Of a DNA stretch of 64,000 nt, positions 32,184-41,716 are shown one piece after another (position 1 is the stretch's first letter; every line of letters begins with the position of its first letter). The translations under genes were made by a program, and so were the position numbers. The DNA is from DASVCN01 sp040905665 (GTDB lineage: Bacteria; Deinococcota; Deinococci; Deinococcales; Trueperaceae). The notes below the pieces were generated by a model. The model searched no databases. It saw nothing but the letters and a program-made list of their open reading frames with translations, and was not told the origin of the DNA. The stretch covers positions 124,001-188,000 of the forward strand of contig JBBDRD010000035.1 in the NCBI GenBank assembly GCA_040905665.1. The letters are read 5' to 3'.

Positions 32184-35100
32184 TCAGAAGGGCACGTCGG
32201 CTGTGGCCGTGGGCCTCGGCGCGCCATAGGCAGCGGTAGCACGTGGCGCCAACAGGGCGTCGCGGTCGAGCGTTACTCGTGTGCGTACCCAGGGACAGCT
32301 TCGTTCGAGCTCGGCCAGACGCTCCTTGTCTACCCGCAGACCCTCAGGTGCGTAGTTGACGTGACCCCTAGAGGAATCGAACCTCAACCTTACCGGGGTG
32401 ACGCCAACGTGCTCGTCCAGCAGCGACCGCAACTCCTCGAGATGATGCATACTCACATCCGCCAGATCGAACTCGACGATGGCCATCTCGGGTAGCTGAC
32501 CCCTAGCATCCCAGCGGATCAAGCGGTCGGCTACCAGGCGTAGGGCATCCCCGTCCTCTGAGAGCTCGGCCACCAGCACCGCGGGAGCGTCCTCCAGTAG
32601 GAGATCGGCAATTGCGTCGTAGGTGCGACTAAAGGCAACGACCTCTCTCGCACCACTTTCGTCGGCGATCTCGAAACGCGCCATCATGGTCCCTTTGCGC
32701 GTGGGGCGTTTGCTCACACTCTGCAAGATTCCGGCCAAAGCTACTCGCGCTCTTCCCTTGAATCCCGGTTCGGCGCGCTGCTTTTCGAACCAGGCATCGA
32801 CCGAGTCGACCGGGCACGAGGCAGCGTCGGAGAGGCCAGGGTAGGAGGCCATCGGGTGCGAGGAGATATACAAGCCCAAGGCCTCCTTCTCGAAGCGAAG
32901 CAGTTCCAGCTCCCCGAAGGGCTCACCGCTGGTCATCTGTGGCGGTTGCAACTCCTCGTCGCCAAAGAGGCTGAACTGCCCCAGCGCCGCTTGTTCGCGC
33001 TGAGCAGAGCCCCACTTCGTCGCCGACTCGAGATTCCGCAGGAGGTCGGAGCGGTCGCCTAGCCGATCGAACGCCCCCGACTTGATCAGATGTTCCAGCG
33101 CCCGTCGGTTGACCAGACTGGCATCGGTTCGCCGACAGAAGTCGAACAGATCCTTGAAGGCGCCGCCGCGCTTGCGCTCCTCGAGAACGTGGTTAACGGC
33201 TGCATCGCCCACGTTCTTGATCCCGTAGAGCCCAAAACGAATAACTTCGCCCACAGGCGTGAAGTCACTTCGTGACTCGTTTACTTCGGGCGGCAGGACA
33301 TCGATACCCAAGTGCCGCGCGTCTGCCACGTACTGCGCCACCTTGTCGGAGTTCGCTCTTTCGACTGTGAGCAGTGAAGCGGCGAATTCGACAGGATAGT
33401 TGGCTTTGAGATATGCGGTTTGGTAGGACAACACGCCATATGCGGCCGAGTGCGAGTTATGGACGATGATGTCATTGGCGACGAAGTTATGGGTTCCCGG
33501 AACTTCGAGGTCGTAAGTCCGTTCCGACCCGGCTGCTTCTTTCGCGACTACCCTTTCCCAAAAAATGTCGTCACTGCAGGTGTTCATGAGAACCTGGGAT
33601 CCGAGAAAAGCTGCAAGCTTCCGTATGGTGCTGCGCCTGAAGCCTTTCTTGCCGGCACGCAAACCTCCATAGAATTCCTTGACGCATACTCCGCTCTGCT
33701 CCTCCAGCGCACGCCACGTGAGACCCTTGGACCGCCGAGCATCGTCAACCAAGCGCTTGACCTCGCTCGGGATCGTATCGACGCTTTCGAGATCGGGTGG
33801 TACGCCCTCGAGCCGTTTCCGCAGGAAGTCCAGCTGCTCGTCCTTTGCGAGGATGTGCGGGCCGATCTGGGAAAGGAACGCCTCGATACCACGTCGTCCG
33901 ACCAACTGAACCGTATATCCGATCCGGCCCCCCCGATAGCTAAATTCCTTTCGGCTCAAGCGACCTACTATCCCGAAGCGCAGCAGCAGGTGTTGGAGTT
34001 GCCGAGCGAGTGTTAACGACGACGTAGCCGCGTAAGGCGTAGTATTTCCGGTACTCGCGACGAAGCCGTCGCCCGACCAATAGCGGCCGAGCATGATAGC
34101 TAGACATTCATTTCTTAGTCGAAACACCTCCGGCGGAAAGTGCTTCTCGTTCGCGCCATACCCGATCTGGTCAAGGCTTTCCAGCCAGAGCCGAACTCCC
34201 GATCTCCCATTACTGGCGGAGCCTCGTTTACCCGTACCCAGATAGATCGCGTACCCGTCGGCACGTTCAGGTCTCTGTACTACTTGTGGTGTGGTATTGG
34301 GAAACCTGTTTGCTGCCTGTAGCATGTCGTCCACAACGGTTTTGTCACTGTTGTAGAGGTAGGCGCCACTTGGGTGGCAGGTATTTCCCTCGGACACCAT
34401 CCAGCCGAGCAGGACAAGCTCGTGCTCTGCCCACGACACAACACCGTCGATGGGAACCACCCGCGGTGATGCAATGCGATCACCTACCTCCAGTTCCTCA
34501 AGATTCTTCCATCCCCCCAGAGTGAGGAACGGGTGATTGGCAGTGGCAGTTATCTCCTTTCCCAGAGAGGTCGAAAGTCGAAAGACCGGCTTGATGCCGT
34601 TTTCCACCACATCGGCAATCGCGCTGTCGGTGAGGGTAAAATCCTTCCGGGTACTCAGCACCCGTTCGCCCCCAACCTCACGTCCGTAAAGCTCTTCAGC
34701 CGACACCACCTCGCCACTCCCCAGCACGATCTGAGTGCTGCCAATTACGCACTTATTGAACCCATAATTTGCAAACTTTTCGAGCAGATCGAAAATCCTG
34801 TTAGCCTCTTTATTGCTTATCCCCTTGGTTGAAGCGCCATCCTCGAACAGTTTGCGCTGCTTCTCCATCTCGGAGATTTTCTTCTTGCCCATCGCGCGGC
34901 GCAACAGGTCGGCCTCGCCGAGTGAGTAGCCGGCGACTGCCTGCGCTATCTGCATTATCTGTTCCTGGTAGACGGGGATGCCGTAGGTCTCCTCGAGGAT
35001 GGGCGCCAGTAATTCCCTCGATTCGGGGAAGTCGTCGAACTGCACCTCCTCAGTTCCGTGGTGCCGTCGTATGTAGCTGGGGATGTTCTCCATCGGACCG

Positions 35101-37265
35101 GGCCGGTAGAGCGCCGAAACCGCGATCAAGTCCTGAATCCGGCGCGGCTTGAGCTTCTTGAGCGTGTCTATCATCCCAGGGCTCTCGAACTGGAAGACGC
35201 CGGCCGCGTCGCCCCTGGACAGCAGTTCGAACGTCTTCGCATCACCGGCAGGGAAAGAGTCGGGGTCCAACTCCACGCCGCGCGACTCGCGAACGATTTT
35301 TACCGCAGCCTCGATGAACGAGAGGGTTCGTAGGCCCAAGAAGTCCATCTTGAGGAAGCCGAGCTCCTCGATCGAGCCCATGTCGTACTGGCATACGACC
35401 GGGCCGTCCCCGCTGCGGAACACCGGCGCGAGCTCCTGGACCGGGTCCCGCGAGATAATGACACCCGCCGCGTGTACCGAAGCGTGGCGGGTTAGCCCCT
35501 CGAGACTACGGGCCACATCGACATACTCCTTGGCGCCGGCCTCGTAGAGCTCCCGCATCTCCGATACCTCTTCCAGCGCCCTCTCGATCGTGACCGAGCG
35601 GCCGAACACCACTGGAATGAGTTTGCTCACCTTGTCGGCATCGGAGTACGGAGCCTCGAGCACCCGGGCGGCATCCTTGATTGCGGCCCGCGAAGCCATC
35701 GTTCCGAAGGTTGCGATATGCGCCACCCGGTCTTCGCCGTACTTGCGGCGTACGTATTCGATCACTTCTCCCCGCCGAACATCGGAGAAGTCGATGTCGA
35801 AGTCGGGCATGCTGATGCGGTGCGGGTTGAGAAAGCGCTCGAAGAGCAATCCGAACTCGAGCGGATCGATATCGGTGATGCGCAAGGCGAACGCCACAAT
35901 GGAGCCAGCACCAGAGCCACGCCCCGGCCCTACGGCAATAGCCTGATCCTTTGCCCAGTTGATGAAGTCGGAGACTATCAGGAAGTAGTCGGGGAATCCC
36001 ATGGCGATGATCACGCCCAGCTCGAACTCGGCGCGCTCGAGTATCCCTACCGCTTCGGTGTCCATGCACTGCTCCTTGAGTGCGGCGAGATGGGCGTACT
36101 CATAGCTGTCGTAGGTCTCGTCCTCGGTCTTGGGTCTGCGGCCCCCTTCGCCCAAGCGGGCGAGCTCCAGCAGCACATCGTCGAGTGACGACGAAGCCTT
36201 CTTTACTGCATCCTCGACTGGCTTGTCGACTGTGGATCCATGCTCGCCCTTCGCTGCCGCCAGGTAATGGCGGTACAGGTCCTCACCGATCGCTGAGTAG
36301 CGCGAGATCAAGCCCTGGTAGGTCTGAATTCGGAGCTGTTCGGCCAGCGTTCGACCTTCGGGGAGAGGCAGCTCCGGCATCTGATAGACGCGGTTGGGGC
36401 CAATTGGAAGCGTGAGGTCGCACATTTCGGCTACCCGGAGCGTGTTCGATAATGCCCCCGGATACTCGCTCTCGGGGATGACGGTCGCCATCTCCTGCGG
36501 CGTTTTGACGTAGAACTCGTCGCAGGGAAAGCGGAATCGCTTCGGGTCCGAGAGGGTCGTCTTCGTTTGGATGGCGAGGAGCGCTTCGTGCGCCTTGGCG
36601 TCTTCACGCCGTACGTAGTGACCGTCGTTGGTAGCGACCATTCCGAGTCCGTAACGGTCGGCGAACGACTTGAGGACCGGATTGACTCGCCGCTGCTCGT
36701 CGAGACCGTGGTCCTGTAGTTCGATGAAGAAGTCCTCGCCGTAGATGTCGAGGTATTGGCGTAGCGCTTCCTCGCCGGCATCCTCCCCCAGGTCGAGTAC
36801 GGAGCGTGGGATCTGGGCTCCCAGGCAGCCGGACAGTGCTATGACGCCCTCGCTGTATTCGCGTAGCAGCTCGTGATCGGCGCGCGGCTTCATGTAGAAC
36901 CCTTCGAGCCATGCACGAGAATTGAGCTTGCAGAGGTTCCGGTAGCCTACGAAATTCTTTGCCAGCAGGGTCAGGTGGAAGTATCCGCCATCGAGCTTCG
37001 AGGAGGGTCGACGTTTGTCGAAGCGGGAGCCAGGGGTCACGTACGCTTCGAAACCGATTATCGGTTTCACCCCGGCACTCTCCGCGGCCTTGTAGAACTC
37101 GACCGCGCCGTGCATGTTCCCATGGTCCGTCATCGCAACGGCCGGGTTGTCGGGGCTCACCTCCTTTGCCCAGGAGATCAAGTCTTTTATCCTAGCTGCG
37201 CCGTCTAGCAGGCTGTAGGCGGTGTGCTGGTGGAGGTGGGCAAAGCTTCGCTGCTCCGAGGGCAT
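32184..37265 (-). CDS. dnaE: DNA polymerase III alpha subunit with an in-frame intein
   Basis: The precursor has 1693 residues. The PHP domain starts at residue 9 (HLHQHTAYSLLDG). The polymerase core has PDFDIDFSD near residues 487-495, with the catalytic Asp residues, and GPGRGSGAGSIV. Helix-hairpin-helix and OB regions lie at the C-terminal end. Residues 839-1270 are an intein, so the mature enzyme is about 1261 residues. DnaE copies both strands at the replication fork. ATG 37265 follows a TACCAT box by six bases, suggesting a leaderless mRNA. The protein depends on splicing to be active. Confidence 0.97.
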   Translation of the reverse strand: MPSEQRSFAHLHQHTAYSLLDGAARIKDLISWAKEVSPDNPAVAMTDHGNMHGAVEFYKAAESAGVKPIIGFEAYVTPGSRFDKRRPSSKLDGGYFHLTLLAKNFVGYRNLCKLNSRAWLEGFYMKPRADHELLREYSEGVIALSGCLGAQIPRSVLDLGEDAGEEALRQYLDIYGEDFFIELQDHGLDEQRRVNPVLKSFADRYGLGMVATNDGHYVRREDAKAHEALLAIQTKTTLSDPKRFRFPCDEFYVKTPQEMATVIPESEYPGALSNTLRVAEMCDLTLPIGPNRVYQMPELPLPEGRTLAEQLRIQTYQGLISRYSAIGEDLYRHYLAAAKGEHGSTVDKPVEDAVKKASSSLDDVLLELARLGEGGRRPKTEDETYDSYEYAHLAALKEQCMDTEAVGILERAEFELGVIIAMGFPDYFLIVSDFINWAKDQAIAVGPGRGSGAGSIVAFALRITDIDPLEFGLLFERFLNPHRISMPDFDIDFSDVRRGEVIEYVRRKYGEDRVAHIATFGTMASRAAIKDAARVLEAPYSDADKVSKLIPVVFGRSVTIERALEEVSEMRELYEAGAKEYVDVARSLEGLTRHASVHAAGVIISRDPVQELAPVFRSGDGPVVCQYDMGSIEELGFLKMDFLGLRTLSFIEAAVKIVRESRGVELDPDSFPAGDAKTFELLSRGDAAGVFQFESPGMIDTLKKLKPRRIQDLIAVSALYRPGPMENIPSYIRRHHGTEEVQFDDFPESRELLAPILEETYGIPVYQEQIMQIAQAVAGYSLGEADLLRRAMGKKKISEMEKQRKLFEDGASTKGISNKEANRIFDLLEKFANYGFNKCVIGSTQIVLGSGEVVSAEELYGREVGGERVLSTRKDFTLTDSAIADVVENGIKPVFRLSTSLGKEITATANHPFLTLGGWKNLEELEVGDRIASPRVVPIDGVVSWAEHELVLLGWMVSEGNTCHPSGAYLYNSDKTVVDDMLQAANRFPNTTPQVVQRPERADGYAIYLGTGKRGSASNGRSGVRLWLESLDQIGYGANEKHFPPEVFRLRNECLAIMLGRYWSGDGFVASTGNTTPYAATSSLTLARQLQHLLLRFGIVGRLSRKEFSYRGGRIGYTVQLVGRRGIEAFLSQIGPHILAKDEQLDFLRKRLEGVPPDLESVDTIPSEVKRLVDDARRSKGLTWRALEEQSGVCVKEFYGGLRAGKKGFRRSTIRKLAAFLGSQVLMNTCSDDIFWERVVAKEAAGSERTYDLEVPGTHNFVANDIIVHNSHSAAYGVLSYQTAYLKANYPVEFAASLLTVERANSDKVAQYVADARHLGIDVLPPEVNESRSDFTPVGEVIRFGLYGIKNVGDAAVNHVLEERKRGGAFKDLFDFCRRTDASLVNRRALEHLIKSGAFDRLGDRSDLLRNLESATKWGSAQREQAALGQFSLFGDEELQPPQMTSGEPFGELELLRFEKEALGLYISSHPMASYPGLSDAASCPVDSVDAWFEKQRAEPGFKGRARVALAGILQSVSKRPTRKGTMMARFEIADESGAREVVAFSRTYDAIADLLLEDAPAVLVAELSEDGDALRLVADRLIRWDARGQLPEMAIVEFDLADVSMHHLEELRSLLDEHVGVTPVRLRFDSSRGHVNYAPEGLRVDKERLAELERSCPWVRTRVTLDRDALLAPRATAAYGAPRPTATADVPF
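33456..34751 (-). other. DnaE intein with LAGLIDADG homing endonuclease
   Basis: This is 432 residues starting with Cys (CVIGSTQIVLGSGEVVSAEE) after ...YGFNK and ending IVHN before SHSAAYG. Block B (TATANHPFLT, TxxH), block F/G (RTYDLEVPGTHNFVANDIIV, HN) and the +1 Ser are intact, so splicing should work. Two LAGLIDADG-like helices (ELVLLGWMVSEGN and ECLAIMLGRYWSGDGF) indicate a homing endonuclease. The site is three residues from that of the cyanobacterial split DnaE intein (before CFNKS), but is not the same. Confidence 0.95.
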
Positions 37266-37271
37266 GACGCA

Positions 37272-37277
37272 ATGGTA
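37272..37277 (-). promoter_or_regulatory. Leaderless-type -10 box of dnaE
   Basis: TACCAT on the minus strand lies six bases before ATG 37265. Confidence 0.45.
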
Positions 37278-37463
37278 ACTCTAGGTAGAGGGGCCGCGGG
37301 TGTGACCGCGAGGTGACCTGAAAGCGAGTGGAAGGTATCACTATTTCTCCCTAACGAAGAACTCACCCTCCCAGACTTTGTTCACGATAGTAGTTGTGCC
37401 GCTGTTCTTCCGCTTGCTGCAGCGTCGCCATTCTTTCGCTCACTGCCGCTAGACCAGCATTGA

Positions 37464-38466
37464 TTGCGGTTGCTACACCCACCTGCACTGCTGGCCCATC
37501 CACTTGGTGGCGGCGATGCGGTGGTGCTCGAGCGTTCTGTCGAGGACACCGCCGCTCAACTGAGGGCCGACGGGACACGGTACCTTCACTTGATGCTTCC
37601 GTTTGTTCGCGAGCAGGACGCGCTCTTTGACGATCTATTGGGACCGCTCAAGTTCCCGCGCCGCCCGCTGGCGGCCGCCCGCTTCGGACTGCCCACCTTG
37701 CTCCCCGCGGCCACATTGGCCCAACGGGCCTTCAGCGGCGAGCAAGCGCGGTCCCTCACTGTCGGCTTATTTCCGTTCGCTGGGCGGCACAATCGAGACG
37801 GGTCGCTACATTGAGTCGCTAGAGGAGCTACCCCCAGCGCGTCTGCTCTTCCTTGACGTGAGCCCCCGCCAGCTGCTGCAACTGGCAGGAAGACGCCTGA
37901 CTCCTCGCTACCGCCGGCAGTTGGCGAGGTACCGCTACGGCCCCGGCGGCTGCAAGGTGGATTTTGCCTTGACCGGACCGGATCCCCTGGACCGCCGGCG
38001 ATTGCCGCAGGGCTGGAACTGTGCATCTAAGCAGGAGCTTGGCTGAGATCGCAGCAGGGGAGAGAGCAGCGTGGCGCGGTTATCACCACGAGAGCCCTTT
38101 CGTGCTGGTGGCGCAGCAGTCGCTGTTCGATTCGACGCGGGCTCCTGCCGGCAAACACACCGCCTGGGCCTACTGCCACGTTCCTCACGGCTCGGATCGC
38201 GACGTGTCGGCGACCATCGTAGGTCAAATCGAGCGCTACGCTCCCGGCTTCGAGGAGCTGGTGCTTGCGCGCCACGTACGAACCGCAAGCGACCTGGAGG
38301 GGTACAACCCGAACTACGTGGGTGGAGACATCAAGAGCGGTGTGCAGGATTTGCGGCAGATGTTCACCAGTCCAACGCTACGGCTGGTGCCCTACGCCAC
38401 CTCCGAACCCTGGCTTTAATATCTGCTCCTCGGCTACTCCGCCAGGTGTGGCGTTCATGGCGAGGT
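37464..38466 (+). pseudogene. Phytoene dehydrogenase-like FAD oxidoreductase, decayed
   Basis: At least three plus-strand frames carry pieces of one protein in order: HPLGGGDAVVLERSVEDTAA to QRAFSGEQARSL, then FRSLGGTIETGRYIESLEEL to RYRYGPGGCKVDFAL, then SLAEIAAGERAAWRGYHHES to DLRQMFTSPTLRLVPYAT, then after another shift ICSSATPPG. Together these cover the middle and end of a large FAD-dependent oxidoreductase of the phytoene dehydrogenase/COG1233 type. The N-terminal dinucleotide fold (GxGxxG) is absent and an internal stretch is deleted. It is no longer functional. The closest intact relatives are common in actinobacteria and deinococci. Confidence 0.8.
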
Positions 38467-38556
38467 ACCCCTTGAGACCTGTGTCGCGCCATCAGAACGA
38501 CTTCTGTGAATCGGGCCGCGTACTCGTGCAGCACGGCACATTTCGCTCATTTCGCG

Positions 38557-38585
38557 TTGACACCTCGAAGGGAGCGTGGTACATT
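38557..38585 (+). promoter_or_regulatory. Near-consensus promoter of the tRNA-Cys/tRNA-Val operon
   Basis: TTGACA, a 17-base spacer and TACATT lie with the -10 ending 12 bases before tRNA-Cys. This is the clearest sigma-70-type promoter in the window. Confidence 0.85.
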
Positions 38586-38597
38586 CACTTTCGCTTC

Positions 38598-38672
<75 letters not shown>

Positions 38673-38688
38673 AAGCAGAGACCCACGC

Positions 38689-38763
38689 AGGCGCGTAGCT
38701 CAGTGGGAGAGCGCTACATTGACACTGTAGAGGTCGGCAGTTCAATCCTGCCCGCGCCTACCA
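38689..38763 (+). tRNA. tRNA-Val (GAC)
   Basis: A 75-nt gene with encoded CCA. Acceptor AGGCGCG pairs with CGCGCCT. The anticodon arm CTACA-TTGACAC-TGTAG gives anticodon GAC. It lies 16 bases after tRNA-Cys and is cotranscribed with it. Confidence 0.95.
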
Positions 38764-38793
38764 AAAAAAGAGCCGTCCTAGACGGAAATAGAG

Positions 38794-38816
38794 AAGCCCG
38801 GCCGAGTGCCGGGCTT
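38794..38816 (+). terminator. Rho-independent terminator of the tRNA operon
   Basis: AAGCCCGGC, loop CGAGT and GCCGGGCTT form a perfect 9-bp stem, followed by TCCTGTTT. It lies 30 bases after tRNA-Val. Confidence 0.8.
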
Positions 38817-38891
38817 CCTGTTTGGGTGCCTTCTAATGCTGATCGCAATGCTTATCGGCTCAGTTGAGCTCGTCGGGGGTTGCCGGCGTGG

Positions 38892-39040
38892 TCAAGAGCG
38901 AGCGTAATCAACGATGCTTCTCTGCCACTGCGACTCGAAGAAATGGCTGTAGCGGTCGAGGGTGAACGAAGGCTTGGCATGACCCAGTTGGTCGGCGATG
39001 GTTCGTGGAATCAATCGCCCTCGCAACCTGCTCACGATGC
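38892..39040 (-). pseudogene. Tyrosine recombinase C-terminal remnant beside tRNA-Val
   Basis: The minus strand reads SRLRGRLIPRTIADQLGHAK, then PSFTLDRYSHFFESQWQRS and IVDYARS to TGA at 38892. The LGH box and the catalytic Tyr (LDRYSH) of a phage-type integrase are intact, but everything upstream is lost. It lies about 130 bases beyond the 3' end of tRNA-Val and ahead of the AT-rich catabolic island. An integrase N-terminal fragment on the same strand lies at the far end of that island. Confidence 0.75.
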
Positions 39041-39129
39041 TGTGGCCGATACCCGCCCTTCTTATGTTTGGCGTAACCTAGAGAGGACAGTATTTCGTCG
39101 CAAGTGAGCCAGACCGGATAAAAACAGAA

Positions 39130-39456
39130 TCAACGGCCGAAAACAGCGGAATAGCCAATGACTACGCGTCCATCCGACTCCGCGATGTCCTGCAGCATTG
39201 CCTGAGTGAGGAAGAGAGCATTTTCCAGTGGGAATTCCTTTCCGAGCGGGCACTGAGGTGGAGAGTCGCCGGTGACGAACGCGGCCTTGACGCCGCCCTC
39301 CTTCCACTTAGGCAAGAAGACGCGCTCGAGAACCTTGGTCTCACCTTGCTCGCGTCGGCGAGCGACGTCGATTGTGATGATGCTATACATTTCAATAACA
39401 GGAAAGGCCGCGGTGCCTTTGTCCAGATCCGGCGCCACAATAGTTTTGTCGCTCAC
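39130..39456 (-). CDS. Truncated membrane dipeptidase-like protein (M19 N-terminal part)
   Basis: This protein has 108 residues. FPVIEMYSIITIDVARRREQ, then ETKVLERVFLPKWKEGGVKA and AFVTGDSPPQ follow the pattern of the beginning of M19 (renal dipeptidase) proteins, which start vIDGHnD...r...LPKLraGGV. The metal-binding HxD is not recognisable (EMYSI instead) and the remaining 250 residues are absent. It is probably a truncated, inactive copy. It is the last gene of the catabolic operon and ends shortly before the integrase remnant. Confidence 0.45.
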   Translation of the reverse strand: MSDKTIVAPDLDKGTAAFPVIEMYSIITIDVARRREQGETKVLERVFLPKWKEGGVKAAFVTGDSPPQCPLGKEFPLENALFLTQAMLQDIAESDGRVVIGYSAVFGR

Positions 39457-39608
39457 GACAAGGCCTCCAGCAAAGTCGAGAAACTCTGTGTCCCAAAATG
39501 CGTGTAGTTTTGTATATCACCTACAAGACGGGGAGGATTTATTGCAAGCCCTGGGATGAGAGAAGGTGTCCGAGCGATGTTTTATATCGATAGCGAGATT
39601 GAAGCAAT

Positions 39609-40466
39609 CTAGCCCTTATCAAGCTCTCTTCTCAAATGAGGGTCCGACCGATCCCTGACCGCGTCGCCCAGCAAATTCAGGCCGAGTACCAGCCACATAA
39701 TCGCAACACCGCCCGACCCCGAGTTCCATGGGGCGGACCTTAGCGTCTGTCGGCCCTCACTGACGATCAGCCCCCAGCTTGGATTCGGAGGCTGGGTGCC
39801 AAGGCCCAAGAAACTGAGTGACGCTTCTACTACGATCGCGTTAGCGATAAGGATCGAGCTTGTCACAAGAACAACGGGGGCGACGTTTGGAAGTATGTAG
39901 CGAATCAGCACTCGGAGCTCGCTGGCTCCAAGGGCGCCGGCAGCTTCCACGAAAACTCGCTCGCGAAGGGACAACACGACGCTTCTTACGATCCGGGCAA
40001 GGCGCGGTGCCAGCGCAAAGCTTATCGCGACAGTTGCGTTCAACACCCCAGCACCAATCGTGGCAACAGCAAGAATCGCAAGAATCAATGGAGGGATCGC
40101 GAGGAGCGTATCGATTACGTTTACAGCTGCGGAGCCCAACGCGTTGCGGAAGAAGCCTGCAACGATTCCTAGCGTGGTACCGAGTAGAAGAATCATTACC
40201 CCCGCCGCCAGGCTCACCTGAAGTGATATAGTCGCGCCTCCAACGATTCGTGCCAACAAGTCGCGACCGAAATGATCGGTGCCTAGCGGATGCTCTTTTG
40301 ATGGGGGCAATAATCGCTGTCCCAAATCAGTCTCATTCGGGTCTCCGAAGACTTCTAGAATGCCCAAAACAGCCATCACAACAACAACTGCGACCATCGA
40401 AAACCCGATCCATAGCCTTACATCCTTGCTCAAAATACTCCTTTCTCCTCCAGCAACGACAACCAA
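39609..40466 (-). CDS. Dipeptide/oligopeptide-type ABC transporter permease (DppC-like)
   Basis: This protein has 285 residues. Six membrane helices are preceded by LLPPSKEHPLGTDHFGRDLL, the standard N-terminal signature of DppC/OppC. The EAA loop for ATPase contact is VFVEAAGALGASELRVLIRYILPNVAP. The C-terminus has EASLSFLGLGTQPPNPSWG. It pairs with the DppB-like permease of the same operon. No ATP-binding subunit is encoded in the cluster, so it must borrow ATPases. The gene order places a hydrolase, DUF4387 and AtuA between the two permeases, which is unusual. Confidence 0.93.
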   Translation of the reverse strand: MVVVAGGERSILSKDVRLWIGFSMVAVVVVMAVLGILEVFGDPNETDLGQRLLPPSKEHPLGTDHFGRDLLARIVGGATISLQVSLAAGVMILLLGTTLGIVAGFFRNALGSAAVNVIDTLLAIPPLILAILAVATIGAGVLNATVAISFALAPRLARIVRSVVLSLRERVFVEAAGALGASELRVLIRYILPNVAPVVLVTSSILIANAIVVEASLSFLGLGTQPPNPSWGLIVSEGRQTLRSAPWNSGSGGVAIMWLVLGLNLLGDAVRDRSDPHLRRELDKG

Positions 40467-40474
40467 CAGGACAA

Positions 40475-41368
40475 TTAGAAGCGATTATCAGTAAGAAGGC
40501 TGTAGAGTTCAGGTCGCCTGTCTCGATAGATCGGAGTCATCCTCCGATGCCGGTCCACCTCGGACAAGTCCAGATTCGCCCAAATGTAATGGCCTTCGAT
40601 TTCGTCCGGCTGACTGGAAAGCACGTTCCCATCTGGTCCTACGATGTGAGCGCCCCCGACATAAGCCTTCTCGTATCCGATAGAATCTCTACCGGCCCTC
40701 GCACAGCCCACGACGTAATATTGATTGTTCATCGCAGCAATCCGAAGTTCGTCAAGGTACGTGCTGCCCCGCCAAGTTCCCCAGGTGGCGATCGGATTGA
40801 TCACGATTGACGCCCCCAGTAATCCCCATATTCGCCAAGCTTCTGCATAACGTTTGTCCCAACAAATCAGGATTCCGAGACGCCCGAGCTTGGTGTCGAA
40901 GGCTGCGAAGCCCGGACCCGGATAGAAATAGAACTTTTCGTTTGACCTAACGCTGCCATCGGGATCCGTGCTTGCCGGAATGTGTAACTTCCTGAACGCA
41001 GGAACTGTACGACCGTCAGGAAGAGTGCCCTCGATCAATCCTTCGGGGGAAATGACCGCGGCACTATTGAAGTAGCGGCCGCTCGCCGCCCTTTCAAACA
41101 TCGGAAATACTACATGGACATTACTTCTGGCACAAAACTCACGAATCTTCTCGGTTGTAGGTCCCGGAATCGATTCAGCCATCTGAAAGTGGCGATCGAT
41201 CGACTCCGAAGTGAACATGGGCACGTTGGCCAGCTCGCTGAGCACGAGTAGGTCTGGCTCTGCATCGAGGGTCGCCTCCATCGCCTGCAGCAATTTCTCC
41301 GTATTCTCTGCCACGTCGAGCGTGCAGGAAATACCTTGCATAGCCACGACTCGCAACGCACTAGACAT
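40475..41368 (-). CDS. Carbon-nitrogen hydrolase (nitrilase superfamily)
   Basis: This protein has 297 residues. The catalytic triad is seen as Glu in LLVLSELANVPM, Lys in FRKLHIPAS and Cys in ILICWDKRYAEAWRIW. A second Glu near DELRIAAMNN is typical. The closest known types are N-carbamoylputrescine amidase and beta-ureidopropionase. It hydrolyses an amide or carbamoyl group in the cytoplasm. Neighbours are DUF4387 downstream of AtuA and an ABC permease. The true substrate is unknown; an amide carried by the island transporter is likely. Confidence 0.93.
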   Translation of the reverse strand: MSSALRVVAMQGISCTLDVAENTEKLLQAMEATLDAEPDLLVLSELANVPMFTSESIDRHFQMAESIPGPTTEKIREFCARSNVHVVFPMFERAASGRYFNSAAVISPEGLIEGTLPDGRTVPAFRKLHIPASTDPDGSVRSNEKFYFYPGPGFAAFDTKLGRLGILICWDKRYAEAWRIWGLLGASIVINPIATWGTWRGSTYLDELRIAAMNNQYYVVGCARAGRDSIGYEKAYVGGAHIVGPDGNVLSSQPDEIEGHYIWANLDLSEVDRHRRMTPIYRDRRPELYSLLTDNRF

Positions 41369-41377
41369 GGAGATCCC

Positions 41378-41710
41378 TCACGAATGTCCACCACTTGGCA
41401 CCGCAATCTCGATTCCAAGCAGAGGAGCGTGCTGTTGCGCCCCATAGACGTCAGTATCGCGAGCGTGGCCGGAGGACACGAGGCGTGGCATGGAGATCTT
41501 TATTCCGCACGCAGAATCGAAGTGTTGAAGCAAGACGTCGCTCTCGTCCACCCCGTAGAGTGAAGCTACTCGGGAAGCGGTGATTGCTCCCGAGTCTTTG
41601 ACCAGGGCGTACTCCTCTTGCGAATCGAACAAGAGATCCAAGGTCAGAACGAAAGGTCCGGCGTTCTTGCTGCGAACGATTCCAGCAAGTTCATCGAGTC
41701 TTGGCATCAT
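41378..41710 (-). CDS. DUF4387 protein, partner of AtuA
   Basis: This protein has 110 residues. IVRSKNAGPFVLTLDLLFDS, then ITASRVASLYGVDESDVL and DTDVYGAQQHAPLLGIEI are the DUF4387 signatures. In many bacteria this small domain is fused to or encoded beside AtuA (DUF1446), as here, seven bases downstream. Its activity has not been established; it may be a subunit of an AtuA complex. Confidence 0.88.
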   Translation of the reverse strand: MMPRLDELAGIVRSKNAGPFVLTLDLLFDSQEEYALVKDSGAITASRVASLYGVDESDVLLQHFDSACGIKISMPRLVSSGHARDTDVYGAQQHAPLLGIEIAVPSGGHS

Positions 41711-41716
41711 TGCTCC

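Noticed and set aside
38920..39100. tRNA-Val or tRNA-Cys 3' end copy as an attachment site
   Set aside because: I looked for a second copy of either tRNA end near the integrase remnants at 38.9 and 47.0 kb and did not find one.
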